From assembly GCA_937625935.1 (NCBI GenBank), contig OW569377.1:62001-126000 (forward strand): a stretch of 64,000 bases of DNA. Direction: 5' to 3'. The DNA comes from Tetramitus jugosus (Eukaryota > Heterolobosea > Eutetramitea > Acrasida > Vahlkampfiidae). Numbering within the stretch: the stretch's first letter is position 1; each line of letters starts with the position of its first letter. The notes below the pieces were generated by a model. That model had not been told where the DNA came from. It saw nothing but the letters and a program-made list of their open reading frames with translations, and did not search any database. The position numbers and the translations under genes were made by a program. Below are positions 1 through 9,948 of the stretch, in pieces.

Positions 1-1904
1 TTTTGGTGCTGGTCGTATGCATCTAATTCTTCTTGTAATGATAAAATAGTTTCATCCCTGTCATTCAATCTACTAGTAAGAGCAATCATGATATCTCTTT
101 GTTTGAGCAATAATTGCTTGTATCTCTCGACATTTGCCTTATCTTCGTCAAATGTCTGAATATCTCTTTCTAGTTCAGCTATTCGATTGTGGTATTGTCT
201 TTCGACCTTCTTCATTTCTCGTTTTAGTATGCTTCGGAACTGAGGGTCGTCCTCCAATTTCTCTCCTCCCACATGAATCTTACTCATCATTTGAGAAATT
301 CTCTCTTCCAGTTGTCTCTTCTCCTTAATCTCCTGTTGGAACAACTTATTCTTCTCTTGAAGTTCTCGCACAACCTCTTCCTTTTCTTTCTCTGCTTTTC
401 TCTTCTCAATAACCAACTGATTAATTTTTGCTCTATCTACTGCAACCTTATTCTTCTGTTCGAGTTCTTGTCTCAATTTCTTCAATTCTCTTTCGTACTT
501 TCTGAGCAATGCTCTTTGATCCAAATCCTCATTGATATGAGCATCGTTCTTAATGCTCTTGGCTCTATGAGCAAATTTAAGTGTTGATAGTGACTCTGAG
601 AATGCCTCTTGTGCCGGAGACACCATCGCCATCATTGTCGTTTTACAATTGCCTCCCAAACTGTCTTCCAATAATCTCGTAAGTTTGGAGTCTCTGTATG
701 GAATGTGCTGCCTTCCTTTCGGATCAGTTAATGCTGAGATAACATTTCCAAGACAAGCCAAACTTTGATTGATGTTCTTCACTTCTTCCAACCGTTTTCC
801 CGTGGCTCCCGAGAGTCTTACTCTCTCACTACCAGCCAAATCAACCAGATTTAGCTTTCCAATCTTGAATGACTGTCGAATCTCACCCACAAACTCCTCT
901 CCGCTTTCTTTTATTGCCTCATACTCTTCGATATCAATCTCCTTTCCATTACTACCAACAATAGTTCGTTCTGACTGTTCACAAACAATGATGAATACTG
1001 CGTGAGATCTGCTACTCAATTCGTTCAGCCTTGTTGCCCCAGTGGCTCTGGCGTTTGCTCCCTTCTGTATGAGGGCATGAATTTCTTTGGGTGATCGAAC
1101 AATGTATTCCTTTAATCCCTCTACATACACTCCCTTCTTCTTGTCCTCTCTAATGGTGAGGAAATTACTCTCTGGATTCAATAGATCTGATACGACTTCG
1201 TTATAGATTTGGAGATAAGAGGCACGAATAAGGAAATTGGACTTTGGATCTCCGGTCTGAATACCTGTGGAAAGAAAAAGAATGAATATCCAATACGAGG
1301 ACGCTACTCAACCAATCATGTGAAACATACAATTAAATATATCTTCCGTAGCTCGAGGAATGATACCTCGATCCTCGTTCCTGCTGTTCGTAAATCCTTC
1401 CATAGTAAACGTTTTACCAGTACCTGTTTGTCCACTGTGCAGTTGAATCATGGTGTTACAATACAGACACAGAGACGATAATCATGACAATAGATAAACA
1501 ACATACTAAGCGATAATGGATGCATTATAACCCTTCAAAACGCTAAGAACAGCCTCCCTAGCAGTATTTTCATAGACTTCAGCTTGTCTACATCCCATAT
1601 CATACACTCGATCAAACTTGAACTTGTATTGACTAAATACTTCGTTCTGATTGTCTTCTTCGGCCTCCCTACCCGTTTGCTCATTCACATGATCTCCTAT
1701 GGAGATGGTTTGAGCATCATTATCGACTCTAACAATGTTTTTGAAACCGGTGGAGCCATAAATATTGTACTTTTTAAGTTCTCGTTCCAGTGGAGGTCTC
1801 ACACGAATCACAACTTTGAAATTGTTGGTCGAATGACCTAGTACGGAAGAACCATTGATGGATGTACCAATAAAGCTACCTGATCTTCTCTTTTGTGCAT
1901 TCAT
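1..1904 (-). CDS. Kinesin motor protein, C-terminus beyond left edge
   Basis: N-terminal motor kinesin that would move cargo on microtubules by ATP hydrolysis. Seen: the P-loop GQTGTGKT, the switch I motif NELSSRSH, the switch II motif LVDLAGSE, then a long charged coiled coil that runs off the window. I place two introns from reading frame and GT-AG ends: 1435-1506 (72 nt), which interrupts the Tyr codon before the P-loop, and 1265-1330 (66 nt). The start at 1904 is the first in-frame ATG after an upstream stop. The neck region (ALLRKYERELKKLRQEL) resembles kinesin-2 necks, while the motor also resembles ciliary or orphan kinesins, so the subfamily is open. It diverges from the Rab gene across a 273-bp gap that must hold both promoters. 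Confidence 0.9.
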
Positions 1905-2177
1905 TGTTCTGAACAAAGAACTAGGACGAAGAATGCTCTGTGTTTGGAGTTAGCTTGGGAGACACCTTCAAGTGATAAATGAGGGAACAAAGCTAATCCT
2001 TGTTGCAGAATGTGATGATTTGTGCGAGCAATGAGCGTGTCGTCACCATGTCCCCCCATGGTTACAGTTTCCATCACCCAGCCGTAATGAGTTTGGCGCC
2101 ATTGGACAAGGCTTTTTTCCGAAGCGTTTCAACTAATTTTGCCGACTCAAGGAATAAAACACATCAAAAAAAGCAAA

Positions 2178-3115
2178 ATGTCTGCTCAGGACATCGACTT
2201 CAAGGTAAAGTCAACTCAATTTTTGATTTGCTGCCATTGTCCATCCTAACATTCGTTTCTTTTTCAAATATTCTTCTATAGGTTGTCATTCTCGGAAATA
2301 GGTACGTTTTTGATGGAACATTCACTTTTGTTGGGATGGATTTTTGCAAGAGAAGGACACATATATTTCTTCTGCTTTTCGTTTTTCTCTATTTTTTTTG
2401 TGTCACTCTTGCTTTCAAAATTCAGCACAATGTTGTTGTGCTTGTGATCACAAATTGTGTAACCACAAAAGCTTACATGATGAATTGTTGTATTTAAATA
2501 ATTGTATGATGAATGAATGGATTGGATAGCCACGTGGGAAAATCATGTATTTTAGCGAGATTTATTGAAGGAACGTTTGAACCGGCAGTGACTACGATTG
2601 GAGCATGTTTCTTTCGAAAAGTGCTAAACTATGAAGGCAAGAATTGGATATTGGGACTATGGGACACTGCAGGTCAAGAGAGATATAGCTCTCTCAGTTC
2701 ATTCTACTGTCGTGGTGCTGTGTGTGCCATTGTTGCGTTTGATTTAACGGACAGAGAGTCATTTGAAAATGTGCCAAAGTGGATTTTGAAGCTTCAAACA
2801 TCGTCACCCGCCGACAACTATTTTACGATACTGGTGGGCACAAAGGTTGATCTCGTTGTGAAGGACGCTAGCTCTCGAAGAGTCACCATGGTGGAAGCAA
2901 TGGAAATGTCCGATAGAATAGACGCAATTTCATATGTGGAAACTTCGAGTCTCACGGGAGAGAATGTCGCAAAGATTTTTGAGCAGATTGTGTCAAAGTA
3001 TGCACAGAATGTACAGAGTGGTCTCTCCAATCCATCCCCAACTGCCAAGAGCAGTCTGAATATTAATAATCCATCTTCTCCGAGTACTCCCACACGGACA
3101 AACCCTTGCTGTTAA
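2178..3115 (+). CDS. Rab5/Rab22-like small GTPase, three exons
   Basis: Small GTPase of endosomal trafficking. The protein is assembled from exons 2178-2204, 2282-2301 and 2530-3115; the introns 2205-2281 and 2302-2529 start GTAAAG and GTACGT and end in AG. Joining them restores the P-loop GNSHVGKS, which is split between exons 2 and 3. Also seen: the switch region TTIGACFF, the G3 motif WDTAGQE, G4 TKVD in place of the usual NKxD, G5 ETSS, and a C-terminal Cys-Cys for double geranylgeranylation. Total length is 210 residues, normal for a Rab. The TIGA-x-F effector region points to the Rab5/21/22 group (inference). An intron inside the P-loop means that exon 3 alone would give a false start. 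Confidence 0.9.
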
Positions 3116-3262
3116 ACTGTGGAATGCTGCCATCTGCCATATCCCTTTACTTGAACCTTGTTCCCGTCACCACAAATTAATGTATTTCCCCGAGCCGAAA
3201 CATTGGCGCCTTTTTCTATCGATCTGCACTTTTCCAGTTTCTTCGAGAAATAAAGTGAACAC

Positions 3263-4678
3263 ATGGCCAAGATTTTCATTCGAAAGAAACAACAGCAGCA
3301 AGACGAGGACGACACTCTTCTCTCACCCACAACAATGGTCACCAGACAGGGTGCCGCTTCCTCCAGTCGTCACAACAAGGAGAACCATGACCCTTCTCAC
3401 CACATGCATGACAATCATCAATCAAACAACACCAACAATCATCATGCATGTTCAGAAACTGAATTGTTATCCACTCCAACTACCACTAGGAAAAGACGCT
3501 GCTACACTCCTTCAGCATCACCATCACAATCAACCAACAAAAAAAAGAGACTCTTGGCCAACACACTCAAATCACCAACAACATCAACAACAGAAGCACT
3601 CACATGCAACATTTGTTTTGATCAAATTGAAATTCGAGGAAAATTAGACTCGTGCATGCACATGTACTGCATGTCATGTATAGAACAGTGGAGCAAGGAC
3701 AGTACATTGTGTCCTCTGTGTCGAAAACGTTACTTTTCCATTACTCGCATACGATTGACTTCAAAACTATCAATCCATCAAAACAATAGTAACAATAGTA
3801 GTTCATCATCACAACAACAACAATCAACACCCAACAAGAATCTCTATAGTAGTAGTAGTAGTCCAAGTCAACCAGTCAAAGTTCGAGTTCAACCCAAGGA
3901 CTTTAAAGACACGAGAGACGATGAAGAGTACTATGGAACCATTGCTCAATTAGTGAGTGAAGAGTATAATGATGATTATCATGACGCTGATGAGATGGAA
4001 GAGGATGAGAATGGAAATTTGAGAGGATTTGTGGTGGATGATGACGATATAGAGTATGATGAGACAAGGAATGCATGGGGCAGTCAATACGACAATCAAG
4101 AAGAAGAAGAAGAGGAATTTGATTTTACTCAGGATGAATCGCCCTATGTCGACCGAAGACAACTGCAACAACAAAAGAGGAGACGTCGATTGATACGTCG
4201 CAGAGAACAGATTGGAGCATCGTCGTCGTCATCGTCCGGTTCATTGATGAATCGATTTGAGACAACCATTTCAAGTCAAGATAGTTTGTTTGCAGCAACG
4301 GCAGAGAATGAGGAGGAGGTAGAGGAGAATGAAGGTGAGGATGGTCAACGTTCACTCTTGTCTTCGTCTGCTTTGGAGAGTGAAAATCACCAGCATCACA
4401 ACACGACAATTGTTTCCTCAACAAGCGAAACATCGGTCATATCAATACGGTCTACACCTTCGCCTCCCAAAGACAAGAAGAAGAAGGGAAAACAGTGCTT
4501 GATACTGAGAGGATCGAATCGTGTGAACCGAGAGGCCAGCAGCAGACGTGAGGATGTCAACAACCAACAACGGAATCAAGAGGAAGGATATGACTCGGAT
4601 GAAACCAAGATTCTGGATCAGGCAGAGATTGAAAGGATAATATCCATTATGAACTTTCAAGCTTCCACTGAGCAATAA
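3263..4678 (+). CDS. RING-finger protein, probable E3 ubiquitin ligase
   Basis: A 471-residue protein with one C3HC4 RING at about residues 115-152 (CNIC, CMHMYC, SCIEQW, CPLC). RING domains of this kind recruit E2 enzymes, so E3 ligase activity is inferred. The rest is low complexity: a basic/Gln N-terminus, a Ser/Gln stretch, then very acidic segments and an Arg-rich stretch (QQQKRRRRLIRRRE) around residue 300, which could be a nuclear signal. The RING position and the acidic C-terminal part recall Topors/PHRF-type nuclear ligases, but no further domain is visible. Start is the first ATG (3263), 147 bp after the Rab gene on the same strand. No intron is needed. Confidence 0.8.
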   Translation: MAKIFIRKKQQQQDEDDTLLSPTTMVTRQGAASSSRHNKENHDPSHHMHDNHQSNNTNNHHACSETELLSTPTTTRKRRCYTPSASPSQSTNKKKRLLANTLKSPTTSTTEALTCNICFDQIEIRGKLDSCMHMYCMSCIEQWSKDSTLCPLCRKRYFSITRIRLTSKLSIHQNNSNNSSSSSQQQQSTPNKNLYSSSSSPSQPVKVRVQPKDFKDTRDDEEYYGTIAQLVSEEYNDDYHDADEMEEDENGNLRGFVVDDDDIEYDETRNAWGSQYDNQEEEEEEFDFTQDESPYVDRRQLQQQKRRRRLIRRREQIGASSSSSSGSLMNRFETTISSQDSLFAATAENEEEVEENEGEDGQRSLLSSSALESENHQHHNTTIVSSTSETSVISIRSTPSPPKDKKKKGKQCLILRGSNRVNREASSRREDVNNQQRNQEEGYDSDETKILDQAEIERIISIMNFQASTEQ

Positions 4679-4747
4679 AGAAGTAATCTAACACAGATTT
4701 CTGATCCATCATAAATGGAGCCAAGTTTTTTTCACTCTGATCGCTTT

Positions 4748-4924
4748 CTATTTGGCATCAAGATGTAGATCACCAGGTCCATGCTGAAGGTTTGAAAGAA
4801 TATCCACAGTGAATTGATGTGCATCATCTACTGCCTTCATCAACGTGTTTCGAGCTTGATTGAATGTCGAAAACTCTCCCTGCTTTGTAAAACTGCGGTT
4901 GTATTCTTTTCCATAATCGATCAA
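4748..4924 (-). pseudogene. C-terminal fragment of an unidentified gene
   Basis: An open frame of 58 codons ending in TAG at 4748-4750. Its composition looks coding (for example EYNRSFTKQGEF, then NQARNTLMKAVDDAHQF). It begins just after an in-frame TGA at 4925-4927 and has no ATG or splice acceptor that would start it. It abuts the broken Cys-rich copy at 4934. I read it as the surviving 3' end of a gene destroyed when the neighbouring fragments arrived; the parent gene is not in this window and I do not recognise the family. It could instead be the last exon of a gene with a poorly visible acceptor. Confidence 0.35.
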
Positions 4925-4933
4925 TCAACCCAA

Positions 4934-5269
4934 GGTGAACAATTGACAATTGTCCATTGGCACAAGCAAACTGAAACAAGGAATAGCAGGCATCTCCACG
5001 TGAGAGGAAACCTAGTGGACACAGTTTGTCTCCAGGGCTATTACATTGATACTGATCAGGTGGATAGCATGCAAGTCCACAGGAGAGATGATTCAAAGGA
5101 CAGAGTCTGTTCCCATTGTTACATTGATGAGTAGCTTTGTTGTAACAGGTAAGACGACCTCCATTGTTGTTTAAGTCATTGCAGCAGCCGTCGTTAGGTC
5201 CACAGATTGTGCAAGTACATGAACACCAATAAATTACAAGTAGAAAGCTACAAGGATAATTGATTTCAT
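4934..5269 (-). pseudogene. Broken partial copy of the Cys-rich EGF gene at 21.2 kb
   Basis: Near-identical at DNA level to the N-terminal half of the intact gene at 21192-21758, same orientation. It keeps the ATG (5267-5269), most of the signal-peptide codons and the Cys-rich repeats. It carries a 1-nt deletion in the signal-peptide region that brings a stop into frame, and a 7-nt insertion near 4945 that duplicates the sequence acaattg. Homology stops near 4934, in the middle of the parent coding region. The remaining frame in the middle (CPLGFLSRGDACYSLF) also has Cys changed to Arg. This is a dead, relatively recent duplicate. Confidence 0.85.
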
Positions 5270-5295
5270 CTTACTTGGCTTTGGGTTTTGGGTTG

Positions 5296-5335
5296 ACTGG
5301 TGGATTCACAGGCCCAAATTGTTTTACTCCACCTC
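5296..5335 (+). pseudogene. Inverted 40-bp piece of the Cys-rich gene C-terminus
   Basis: These 40 bases match the C-terminal codons of the gene at 21192-21758 (GFTGPNCFTPP; parent bases 21197-21236) with one mismatch, but lie on the plus strand, opposite to the adjacent minus-strand copy. Thus the start and the end of the same parent gene sit head to head here, about 27 bp apart, with the middle missing. This indicates an inversion or template-switch event after or during duplication. Confidence 0.8.
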
Positions 5336-5560
5336 ATTGCCTTGTGATCTAAATATAGTTGACAGCTACTTTTCTGCGCTCACGGGATTTTGGGAAATCA
5401 AACCATGCTTTTGGATCTCCCGATGCACAGCAATACACATGAGGGAATCGGAATAAACATATCCAGGAGTTTTGCACATCACGTTGGAAGAATTTTCCAG
5501 CAGAGAAGAAGCTCCCACAGATATTTGAATTTCCACACACAGAAAAGCAACATCCATCAT

Positions 5561-7894
5561 ATGACGACCGCTAATAAGAGATCCTCATTAGCCACTACTA
5601 ATATGTGTGTTGTGACTGAGCGTACTGTGCCGTTGGTGCACAAGCTCTTGTCTACTACTGCTTCTCCAGATTCTCCAAAGAGTCCTCCAAAGAAGGTGAT
5701 TCCATCAAGCTCAATGACCTTTCAAGAGTTGATGAATAGCCTTCCAAGTGATGTCTTTGAGAGATCTAGCAGAAAAGCTATTCTTTCCATTGTTGTTAGC
5801 ATTGCTTTGATCACTGTGGGCACGTTGTTGACACGTTACACCCCATGGTTTTTATTGCCCGCCAATTGGTTGTTTGTCGGAGTTGTAGCTTGCGGTCTTT
5901 TTGCTGTTGGTTACAATTGCAGTCAAGAGTCCTTCTTCAACTCTTCTAATACTCCTAGCTGGGTAAACTCTGTCGTAGGTGCCACCTCCATGATGGTGTT
6001 GCTGTATCCTTATGAGAGCTTTAAGAGATTGCAAATGAACTTGAATAAGAACATGGCGAACGAGAAGGAGGAAATGAAGGATTTGGGTTTTGTAGCTTCA
6101 CTCTACAATTGGGTTCGTTCATTGGCCAATGGTCCATTCTGGTTTTTGGCATCTGCTTTTGAATGGATTACTACGAATGTGTACTATGAGGGAACTACGA
6201 GCGTTGTTGTGAACGCTGTTTGCGTCTATGCTTTTGCCGCTCTACTCTTCTCGTTGACCATTTATTTTGGTGGTGTTTGGACTCTGTTCAAGTACTATTT
6301 GGCTCCATTGATTGTCTTCCACATTTGCATGAGCACCTTCTTGAAGGTGAATGAGATTGGAAATCGCAGACAACAAGGAACACAAATCACAAGCTTCCCA
6401 TCCATTTTGGAAATCTTGACCAATTGTGCCAATCATTCCTATGTGATTCGTTTCAAGTGGAACACACCAAAGAAGGTGGAAGATGACGACGATAGTGATG
6501 AAGAAGAAGAAGAGGAAGAAGTCAAGAACAAGCAAGAAGAAGAAGAGCACTCTACACTGTTCAATTCGATGCAAGAGGCTCTCTCTAGCTTGGTTCCATC
6601 CTATAACTTGAGAAAAGCAAAGGCTGCTTTGGCCAAATTGGATGGAATTAATTTTGATTCGTTCAAATTGTCTCAAATTAAGGAAACTTTGACCACTGAT
6701 GGAAAGGGTGAACCATTGGACCTATCCAAGGTCGACTGGGTCATCAGTGTCTACTTGATTGGTAGCTTGTTGGGCACACTCTATGGCTTCTTGTTCTGTA
6801 CTTGGTATTGGAAGACTTGGGTATTGTCATTTGTAGGTTATCAATTGGCTGGATTAGGTATCACCGCAGGTTATCATCGTCTGTTCTCTCATAGATCCTA
6901 TCAAGCTCATCCTATTGTTCGTTATGTGTTGCTCGCTCTCGGTACCTCTTCCTTCCAAGGATCTGTTCTGAGTTGGAGCTCTGATCACAGAGTGCATCAC
7001 AGGTACACGGACACGAACAAAGATCCATATGATATTACAAAGGGATTCTGGTTCGCTCATTGGGGATGGTTGTTCCTCAAGAGAGAATCTGAAGTGAAGG
7101 GCGTGGAAGACTTGCAAGCAGATCCTGCGATTTGCTTCCAACATGAACATTATCAAGCTCTGGGATTCGTTTTGTGCTATCTTGTGCCATGTGCCGTTGC
7201 TGGATTGTTCTGGGGAGATTACTGGGGTGGTTTCTGGATTGGTGGTGTCTTGAAGACCACCTTCCTCCAACATTGCACCTTCTTCATCAACAGTTTGGCT
7301 CATATTTGGGGAGAAGCAACCTTCACACAACACAGATCTGCAAGAAACTCGTACGTAGTCTCTCTGTTCACATTCGGTGAAGGCTATCACAACACCCATC
7401 ACGAGTTCCCATTCGATTATAGAAATGGTATCCATTTCTACGATTACGATCCAGGCAAGTGGTTGATTGCTTCATTGTACTACTTGGGATTGGCGTGGGA
7501 CCTCAAGATGTTCTGTCCAGACTTGTTCGAAAAGGGTCGTATTCAACAATTGCAACGCAAGGTCGACGAAGCAAAGAAGAAGCTTGAGTGGGGACCAGAT
7601 GTTGAACAGTTGGAAGTGAAGACCTGGGAAGATTTCCAGACAGATGTCAAGAAGAAGGACCGTCAATACATGGTCATCAACAACATTGCTCATGATGTCA
7701 CTGGATTCGCAGCAGAGCACCCAGGTGGTAAGGCATTTGTCGATGCTTGGATCGGAAAGGATGCCACTGAGCCATTCCTCGGTGGTTCTTACAATCACAG
7801 CAATGCAGCAAAGAACTTGTTGGCAACCAAGAGAGCATATCTGATTAAGGATGTGCCCTCATCAAAGGCTGTCAAGAAGATCAAAGCAGCGTAA
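5561..7894 (+). CDS. Fused desaturase: inactive delta-12-like domain, delta-9 desaturase, cytochrome b5
   Basis: A 777-residue membrane protein. C-terminal half: a delta-9 (stearoyl-CoA type) desaturase with all three His boxes, at about residues 439 (HRLFSH), 476 (HRVHH) and 610 (HNTHH). A cytochrome b5 domain follows, with heme ligands in HPGG (about 720) and at His 746. It should introduce the first double bond into saturated acyl chains at the ER. N-terminal half (about 60-290): the spacing and flanking residues match delta-12/omega-6 desaturases, but the His boxes are gone (YNCSQ at 118, LQMNLNKN near 157, STFLKVNEI near 257). An acidic linker joins the halves. The ATG at 5561 follows an A/C-rich leader; an in-frame ATG at 5405 would add 52 residues and cannot be excluded. 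Confidence 0.88.
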   Translation: MTTANKRSSLATTNMCVVTERTVPLVHKLLSTTASPDSPKSPPKKVIPSSSMTFQELMNSLPSDVFERSSRKAILSIVVSIALITVGTLLTRYTPWFLLPANWLFVGVVACGLFAVGYNCSQESFFNSSNTPSWVNSVVGATSMMVLLYPYESFKRLQMNLNKNMANEKEEMKDLGFVASLYNWVRSLANGPFWFLASAFEWITTNVYYEGTTSVVVNAVCVYAFAALLFSLTIYFGGVWTLFKYYLAPLIVFHICMSTFLKVNEIGNRRQQGTQITSFPSILEILTNCANHSYVIRFKWNTPKKVEDDDDSDEEEEEEEVKNKQEEEEHSTLFNSMQEALSSLVPSYNLRKAKAALAKLDGINFDSFKLSQIKETLTTDGKGEPLDLSKVDWVISVYLIGSLLGTLYGFLFCTWYWKTWVLSFVGYQLAGLGITAGYHRLFSHRSYQAHPIVRYVLLALGTSSFQGSVLSWSSDHRVHHRYTDTNKDPYDITKGFWFAHWGWLFLKRESEVKGVEDLQADPAICFQHEHYQALGFVLCYLVPCAVAGLFWGDYWGGFWIGGVLKTTFLQHCTFFINSLAHIWGEATFTQHRSARNSYVVSLFTFGEGYHNTHHEFPFDYRNGIHFYDYDPGKWLIASLYYLGLAWDLKMFCPDLFEKGRIQQLQRKVDEAKKKLEWGPDVEQLEVKTWEDFQTDVKKKDRQYMVINNIAHDVTGFAAEHPGGKAFVDAWIGKDATEPFLGGSYNHSNAAKNLLATKRAYLIKDVPSSKAVKKIKAA

Positions 7895-8299
7895 CATTGG
7901 CTTTCAGCACAATGTTAGCTGCTGCGCAAACGAAATCATAGTTGTACATTAGTTTTTTATTTACTTTTTGAAGCGAAACCCATTTTCATCAAATAAAGTT
8001 CAAATAGACTATTGTCTCTAGACATTTGGAGTTGTTCCTGCGAGTCTTCCCTGGTAATTAGGAGAGATGGATTTTTTTGTAACTCGCAAATTGTCCTCAG
8101 TCTACGACCGGTGAGCACATGAAAACCAATCATTTACTTAACATGGGTAAAAAACTTCACGAAACAAGAATGTGCGTTGTATCAACGGACTATAAATACA
8201 TCCGCAAATGCGCATATTGTGGCTCATTTGCTACATGTGGTCATAAGCTCTTGTTTTCAATCAAGTTGAAAGAACAACAAAACAACAAAGCAAAAAGAC
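7895..8299. other. Intergenic, 405 bp
   Basis: Spacer between two plus-strand genes. It holds an AATAAA at about 7991-7996 that could serve as poly(A) signal for the desaturase, and an A/C-rich leader (aacaacaaagcaaaaag) before the next ATG. I see no other gene. Confidence 0.5.
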
Positions 8300-9139
8300 A
8301 TGAGAATTGGTATCTTGGGAGCTGGTCATATTGGCTCTACTCTTGCAAAGAAGTACGTCATGAAAGGACATAAGGTTTTCATTGCTAATTCACGTGGACC
8401 ACAATCTCTCACAAAGGTTGTTGAGGAAACGGGAGCCACTGCAGTTTCAGCTACTGATGTGGTGAAGAATGTTGATGTTGTCATTGTGTCAATTACTTTG
8501 AAAAGTATTCCATTGTTACCCAAGGACTTGTTCGATGGAGTGCCCAAGGATGTTCCTGTCATTGATACATGCAACTACTATCCTATGAGAGATGGAGTGA
8601 TTGAAGTGCTTGAGAGTGGAATGCCACACAGTGTCTGGGTATCTGAACAACTGGGACGCCCTGTGATCAAAGCATTTAATAGTATTCTGACCTACAGCTT
8701 AATCCACCTGGGACAACCTGAAAACACACAGGGCAGGATTGCGCTACCAGTAGCAGGTGATGATCTGAATGCTAAGAAGATAGCTATGGAATTAGTTAAT
8801 GATGCAGGCTTCGATGCTGTTGACTCAGGAACTCTTGAAGAATCATGGAGACAACATCCAGGTACTCCTGTTTATTGTACAGATTTGAAGGCAGAGGAGC
8901 TCAAGGTTGCCCTTTCAGTAGCTGACAAAGATTTAACTCCTACAGTACGTGACCTTGCACTCCAGAGGATGGATACTTTGAGACAGGCGATCGGGCAGGT
9001 CAATCAATCATCTGGTTATACACTCAATCTCACCCTTCAAGACATGCTCGATCTTGGTGACAGATCCATGAATGACATGACGGTTACTATCAATCGTTCT
9101 TCACAGATGGAGCTATTGCTTAAGCAGGTTAATAAATAA
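8300..9139 (+). CDS. F420-dependent NADP reductase-like oxidoreductase
   Basis: A 279-residue protein with an N-terminal Rossmann fold opening MRIGILGAGHIGSTLA (GxGxxG), the signature of the NADP oxidoreductase, coenzyme F420-dependent family. These proteins reduce or oxidise small cofactors or substrates with NADP(H). Eukaryotic members usually have unknown substrates, and F420 itself is not expected in an amoeba. The middle contains VIKAFNSI, and a second helical region follows. There is no targeting peptide, so it is probably cytosolic. It is intronless and bacterial in character; horizontal acquisition is possible but unproven. Start at 8300 is the first ATG after an A-rich leader. Confidence 0.75.
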   Translation: MRIGILGAGHIGSTLAKKYVMKGHKVFIANSRGPQSLTKVVEETGATAVSATDVVKNVDVVIVSITLKSIPLLPKDLFDGVPKDVPVIDTCNYYPMRDGVIEVLESGMPHSVWVSEQLGRPVIKAFNSILTYSLIHLGQPENTQGRIALPVAGDDLNAKKIAMELVNDAGFDAVDSGTLEESWRQHPGTPVYCTDLKAEELKVALSVADKDLTPTVRDLALQRMDTLRQAIGQVNQSSGYTLNLTLQDMLDLGDRSMNDMTVTINRSSQMELLLKQVNK

Positions 9140-9167
9140 CAACTGTTGGTGACCTTGTCTGAGTTGT

Positions 9168-9560
9168 TCATTTGTTAGAGTAGGTAGTCTCTCCAGCATT
9201 CAAGAAGAATGTACCAATGTGTTTATCATCAACAGCCACCCTAAAAACACACTTCCCTTAGCAAATCAATGTTGTCATGACCCAACATCTTCATGATTCT
9301 GAGCAGGTCCATCGTCTGTACAGTCACTGGCTCCGTCTCTTCTACATGACTCACTCCCTTGATTGCCGTTCCACATGATCCTTTGTGAGTACTGGTTTGT
9401 TGAGGATCACTGACCAGTGGATAGAGCTCAAATCTTCCATTGAGTCAAGCGCACGCAACTTAAGCAGGAGATGGTGTGTTTGGAAGCAGTATGGTCCGAT
9501 CCCAGATGCTCTTCAAGTGAATCGTGACGACGGCGTCAATCGCTCTGAGAGTGAATCGTA
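9168..9560 (-). pseudogene. Probable decayed gene
   Basis: On the minus strand a coding-like stretch (NGRFELYPLVSDPQ, then LLRIMKMLGHDNIDLL) runs from about 9440 to a TAG at 9241-9243. The neighbouring frame then continues with CVFRVAVDDKHIGTFFLNAG to a TGA at 9168-9170. The two parts overlap in different frames, and further stops lie upstream. This fits a gene broken by a frameshift near 9250 and by upstream stops; a very short intron is a less likely alternative. I do not recognise the family. Confidence 0.35.
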
Positions 9561-9667
9561 ATGATCCACAACTATGAACAACAATCCCGGGAAGAAACCA
9601 ATTCTAACAGTGCAACCATAAGTAAAAAAAACGATCCGATTCGCAGAACTACAAACTTTGCAACGAA

Positions 9668-9922
9668 ATGAACACAGAACGACAAGAGAGGACCATCACA
9701 GAAGGAGCACTAAACTTTGAACAAAAGAGTTTGCTGAATCAGTTCAGAGCACTGTACGAGAAGGAAGACTTGGAATACCTATCAAAGTCCAACATACACA
9801 CGCGATTCTTCCATGACTTACTGAACCAACTATTGATCCACCAGCCCGAAGATGTTGTCGGCTTCGTGCAACAACACTTTGCGCACCTCAAAAAAGAGAA
9901 CAACAAGACACTTTCGCATTAA
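9668..9922 (+). CDS. Small RIIa-like docking-domain protein
   Basis: An 84-residue protein almost entirely made of one domain. The segment HDLLNQLLIHQPEDVVGF followed by QQHFAHLKKE matches the dimerization/docking (RIIa, Dpy-30-like) helical hairpin found in PKA regulatory subunits, radial-spoke proteins and adenylate-kinase N-termini. Such small proteins dimerise and bind amphipathic helices, often in axonemes, so a ciliary role is a reasonable inference only. It converges on eIF5A with 26 bp between stops. Confidence 0.65.
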   Translation: MNTERQERTITEGALNFEQKSLLNQFRALYEKEDLEYLSKSNIHTRFFHDLLNQLLIHQPEDVVGFVQQHFAHLKKENNKTLSH

Positions 9923-9948
9923 GTATAAAAAGAAAAAATTTATGACAT

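Noticed and set aside
5405-5560. Upstream ATG for the desaturase adding 52 residues
   Set aside because: No conserved sequence there and the A/C-rich leader sits just before 5561; kept only as an alternative.
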